From assembly GCA_913053795.1 (NCBI GenBank), contig CAJXGZ010000175.1, forward strand, positions 1 through 5,269: a DNA stretch of 5,269 bases, read 5' to 3'. The stretch is from an uncultured Rhodospirillales bacterium. Lineage in GTDB: Bacteria > Pseudomonadota > Alphaproteobacteria > Rhodospirillales > 2-02-FULL-58-16. This document shows, in pieces, positions 3,235-5,269 of this stretch; the first letter of the stretch is position 1; each line of letters begins with the position of its first letter. A program made the position numbers and the translations under genes. Under the pieces are notes generated by a model. That model searched no databases. It was not told the origin of the DNA and worked only from the letters and a program-made list of their open reading frames with translations.

Positions 3235-5269
3235 ATGTCCGCACCCTTCCCAACCAACCAACAGATTCTCGAATTCATCCGCGAAAGTCCGGGTCGCGTC
3301 GGCAAGCGCGAGATCGCCCGCGCCTTTCATCTGAAACCGAAGCAAAAGCCGAGGCTCAAGCAGGCTCTGCGCGAACTTGAGAACAGTGGCCAACTGGGAC
3401 CCAAGCGCAAGCGGCGCTTCCCGGGCGGCAAATTGCCCAGCGTGACGGTGGTCGAGGTGTCGGGAACCGATCTCGACGGCGAGACCTTGGCGCGGCCGCT
3501 CAACTGGGAAGGCGAGGGGGAGCCGCCGCTCATCTACTTGGCCCCGGAAAGGCGCGGGCGTTCGGCCCAAGGGCTAGGCGCAATGGGGCCGGGCGACAAG
3601 GCGCTGGCGCGGCTGACCCGCGCCGGCGATGTCTATGAGGCCCAGATCATCCGGCGTATCTCGGCGGCGCCGTCCATGGTGCTGGGGGTGTTCGCCGTGG
3701 AGGGCGGACAGGGCCGCGTGCGTCCCACCGACCGCCGCGCCAAGAGTGAGTTGATGGTGGCTACGGCGGATTCCAAGGGCGCCGAGCCCGGCGATCTGGT
3801 GCGCGCCCAGGTTCTTCCGGGCCGCCGCATGGGGTTGCGCAAAGGCCGCGTGGTGGAGCGACTCGCCGCCGGCGGCCCCCAAGGCGGCCCCAAGTCGGCA
3901 AGCTTGATCGCCCTGCATGACCACGCCATCCCCACCGAGTTTACGCCCGCCGCCCTGAAGCAAGCCGAAGCCGCCGGTCCCGTCAAGCTGGGCAAGCGCG
4001 AAGACTTGCGGTCTATTCCCCTGGTCACCATCGACGGCGCCGACGCCCGGGACTTCGATGACGCGGTGTGGGCGGCGGCCGACGATGATTCCAAAAACCA
4101 AGGCGGCTGGAAGCTGTTGGTGGCCATCGCCGACGTGTCCTGGTACGTGCGTCCCGGCGACGCCCTTGATTCTTGCGCTTACCAGCGCGGCAACTCTGTC
4201 TATTTTCCCGACCGGGTGGTTCCCATGCTGCCCGAGGCCTTGTCCAACGGCTGGTGCTCCCTGGTTGCGGACGCGGAGCGCCCGTGCATCGCCTGCCACA
4301 TGACCATCGACAAGCATGGCGAGCTTGTCTCCTCGCGATTCGTTCGCGCATTGATGAAGTCCAAGGCGCGGCTGACCTACGAACAGGTCCAAAAAGCCCA
4401 TGACGCCGGAGAAATGGCGGACATCGCCGGCCCCCTCTACGGCGCTTACGGGGCGCTGGCTAAGGCGCGGGAAAAGCGCGGCGCCCTGGAGTTGGACCTG
4501 CCCGAGCGCCGGGTGTTCATTGATGACGACGGCCAAGTGACCGGCATCAAGCTGCGCGCCCGCCATGACAGCCACCGACTGATCGAGGAGTTCATGATCG
4601 CCGCCAACGTCGCCGCCGCCAAAACCTTGAGCAAGCTTAAAGTCCCCTGCATGTTCCGCGTCCACGACGAGCCGTCGCCGGAAAAGGTGGAGGACTTGCG
4701 GACGTTCCTTTCCACCATCGGCATTAATCTCGCCAAGGCGCAAGTCCTGTCGCCGGCCGTCTTTAACCGCATCCTTCTCAAGGCCGCCGATACCGAACAT
4801 TCCCGCGTCGTTTCAGAGGTGACGCTGCGCGCCCAGGCCCGCGCCGAATATGCGCCCAGGAACGTCGGCCATTTCGGCTTGGCCTTGAAGACCTACTGCC
4901 ACTTCACCTCGCCCATTCGCCGTTATGCGGATCTGCTTGTCCACCGGGCCCTGATTTTGGCGCTTGGATTGGGTGAAGGCGGGCTTCCAAAGGACGCCGG
5001 AGACTTCACCGAATTGGGCGCCTATTTGTGCGATACGGAGCGCCGGGCGGCGGCGGCCGAGCGCGACTCCGTCGACCGCTTCACCGCCGCCTTCCTTTCC
5101 GAGCGCATCGGCGCCCGCTTCCAGGCCCGCGTTAACGGCGTCACCCGCTTCGGACTGTTCGTCACCCTGGAGGAAACCGGCGCCGACGGCTTTGTTGCCG
5201 CCCGGGGGCTGGGGGATGAGTATTTTTTCGCCGACGAGGCCTCCAGGGCGATGATCGGGGAACGTTCCG
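3235..5269 (+). CDS. rnr: Ribonuclease R, 3'-5' exoribonuclease (C-terminus cut by window)
   Basis: The first 678 residues are present; the end lies beyond the right edge. Order of parts: N-terminal winged-helix-like segment (about 5-60, with GKREIARAF), cold-shock/OB domains (about 60-230), RNB catalytic domain (about 250-590) and the start of the S1 RNA-binding domain (about 625 on, ARVNGVTRFGLFVTLEETGA). The RNB active-site motif TIDGADARDFDDAV gives D267, D273, D275 and D276, with the spacing of the four metal-binding aspartates of E. coli RNase II (D201, D207, D209, D210). HRLIEEFMIAAN (447-458) and YCHFTSPIRRYADLLVHR (554-571) are the other signature blocks. The enzyme degrades RNA, including structured RNA, processively from the 3' end in the cytoplasm, and acts in rRNA and mRNA quality control. 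The extended N-terminus and S1 argue for RNase R over RNase II. The ATG at 3235 is the only good start, although its ribosome binding site is weak. All key residues are intact. Confidence 0.96.
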   Translation, partial: MSAPFPTNQQILEFIRESPGRVGKREIARAFHLKPKQKPRLKQALRELENSGQLGPKRKRRFPGGKLPSVTVVEVSGTDLDGETLARPLNWEGEGEPPLIYLAPERRGRSAQGLGAMGPGDKALARLTRAGDVYEAQIIRRISAAPSMVLGVFAVEGGQGRVRPTDRRAKSELMVATADSKGAEPGDLVRAQVLPGRRMGLRKGRVVERLAAGGPQGGPKSASLIALHDHAIPTEFTPAALKQAEAAGPVKLGKREDLRSIPLVTIDGADARDFDDAVWAAADDDSKNQGGWKLLVAIADVSWYVRPGDALDSCAYQRGNSVYFPDRVVPMLPEALSNGWCSLVADAERPCIACHMTIDKHGELVSSRFVRALMKSKARLTYEQVQKAHDAGEMADIAGPLYGAYGALAKAREKRGALELDLPERRVFIDDDGQVTGIKLRARHDSHRLIEEFMIAANVAAAKTLSKLKVPCMFRVHDEPSPEKVEDLRTFLSTIGINLAKAQVLSPAVFNRILLKAADTEHSRVVSEVTLRAQARAEYAPRNVGHFGLALKTYCHFTSPIRRYADLLVHRALILALGLGEGGLPKDAGDFTELGAYLCDTERRAAAAERDSVDRFTAAFLSERIGARFQARVNGVTRFGLFVTLEETGADGFVAARGLGDEYFFADEASRAMIGERS

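Noticed and set aside
3574..4800. Long minus-strand open frame of 408 codons
   Set aside because: It lies wholly antisense to rnr, whose product has intact catalytic motifs throughout. Long antisense frames are usual in GC-rich genes.

Overview
The window looks like a piece of a GC-rich proteobacterial chromosome, most likely alphaproteobacterial. The evidence is the GC-rich codon use of the long genes, an RNase R of alphaproteobacterial type, and a TTCCCGC-CTGC-GCGGGAA hairpin repeat common in such genomes. The genus cannot be fixed from the sequence.

Layout, left to right. (1) Positions 1-213, minus strand: the 5' part of an unrecognised protein gene that runs off the left edge. (2) Positions 268-388: a hairpin repeat followed by a decaying 22-bp tandem repeat. 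(3) Positions 396-945, minus: a type II toxin-antitoxin pair of the ParD/ParE family, antitoxin first, overlapping by 23 nt. It has a near-consensus sigma-70 promoter and Shine-Dalgarno site and is visibly AT-richer than its surroundings. (4) Positions 1104-3121, minus: three overlapping genes for predicted exported proteins, in transcription order A (2546-3121), B (2029-2577) and C (1104-2045). A and B are tandem paralogues sharing four cysteines and a core I do not recognise. C is a different, lysine/proline-rich secreted protein built from internal repeats. (5) Positions 3122-3234: a short divergent promoter region. (6) Position 3235 to the right edge, plus: rnr, encoding RNase R, with all four catalytic aspartates and a C-terminal S1 domain cut by the window end.

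The exported-protein operon is the most interesting part. The 35-bp segment holding the stop codon of A and the start region of B recurs at the B/C junction, with the stop and a possible TTG start codon in identical register. This suggests that the cluster grew by a duplication that carried the overlapping gene junction with it. A and B are likely to be disulfide-stabilised envelope or secreted proteins and C a repetitive partner, but their function is unknown. RNase R is a housekeeping 3'-5' exoribonuclease and is probably linked to the operon only by the shared divergent promoter region. The toxin-antitoxin pair appears to be an acquired module next to the operon's 3' end.
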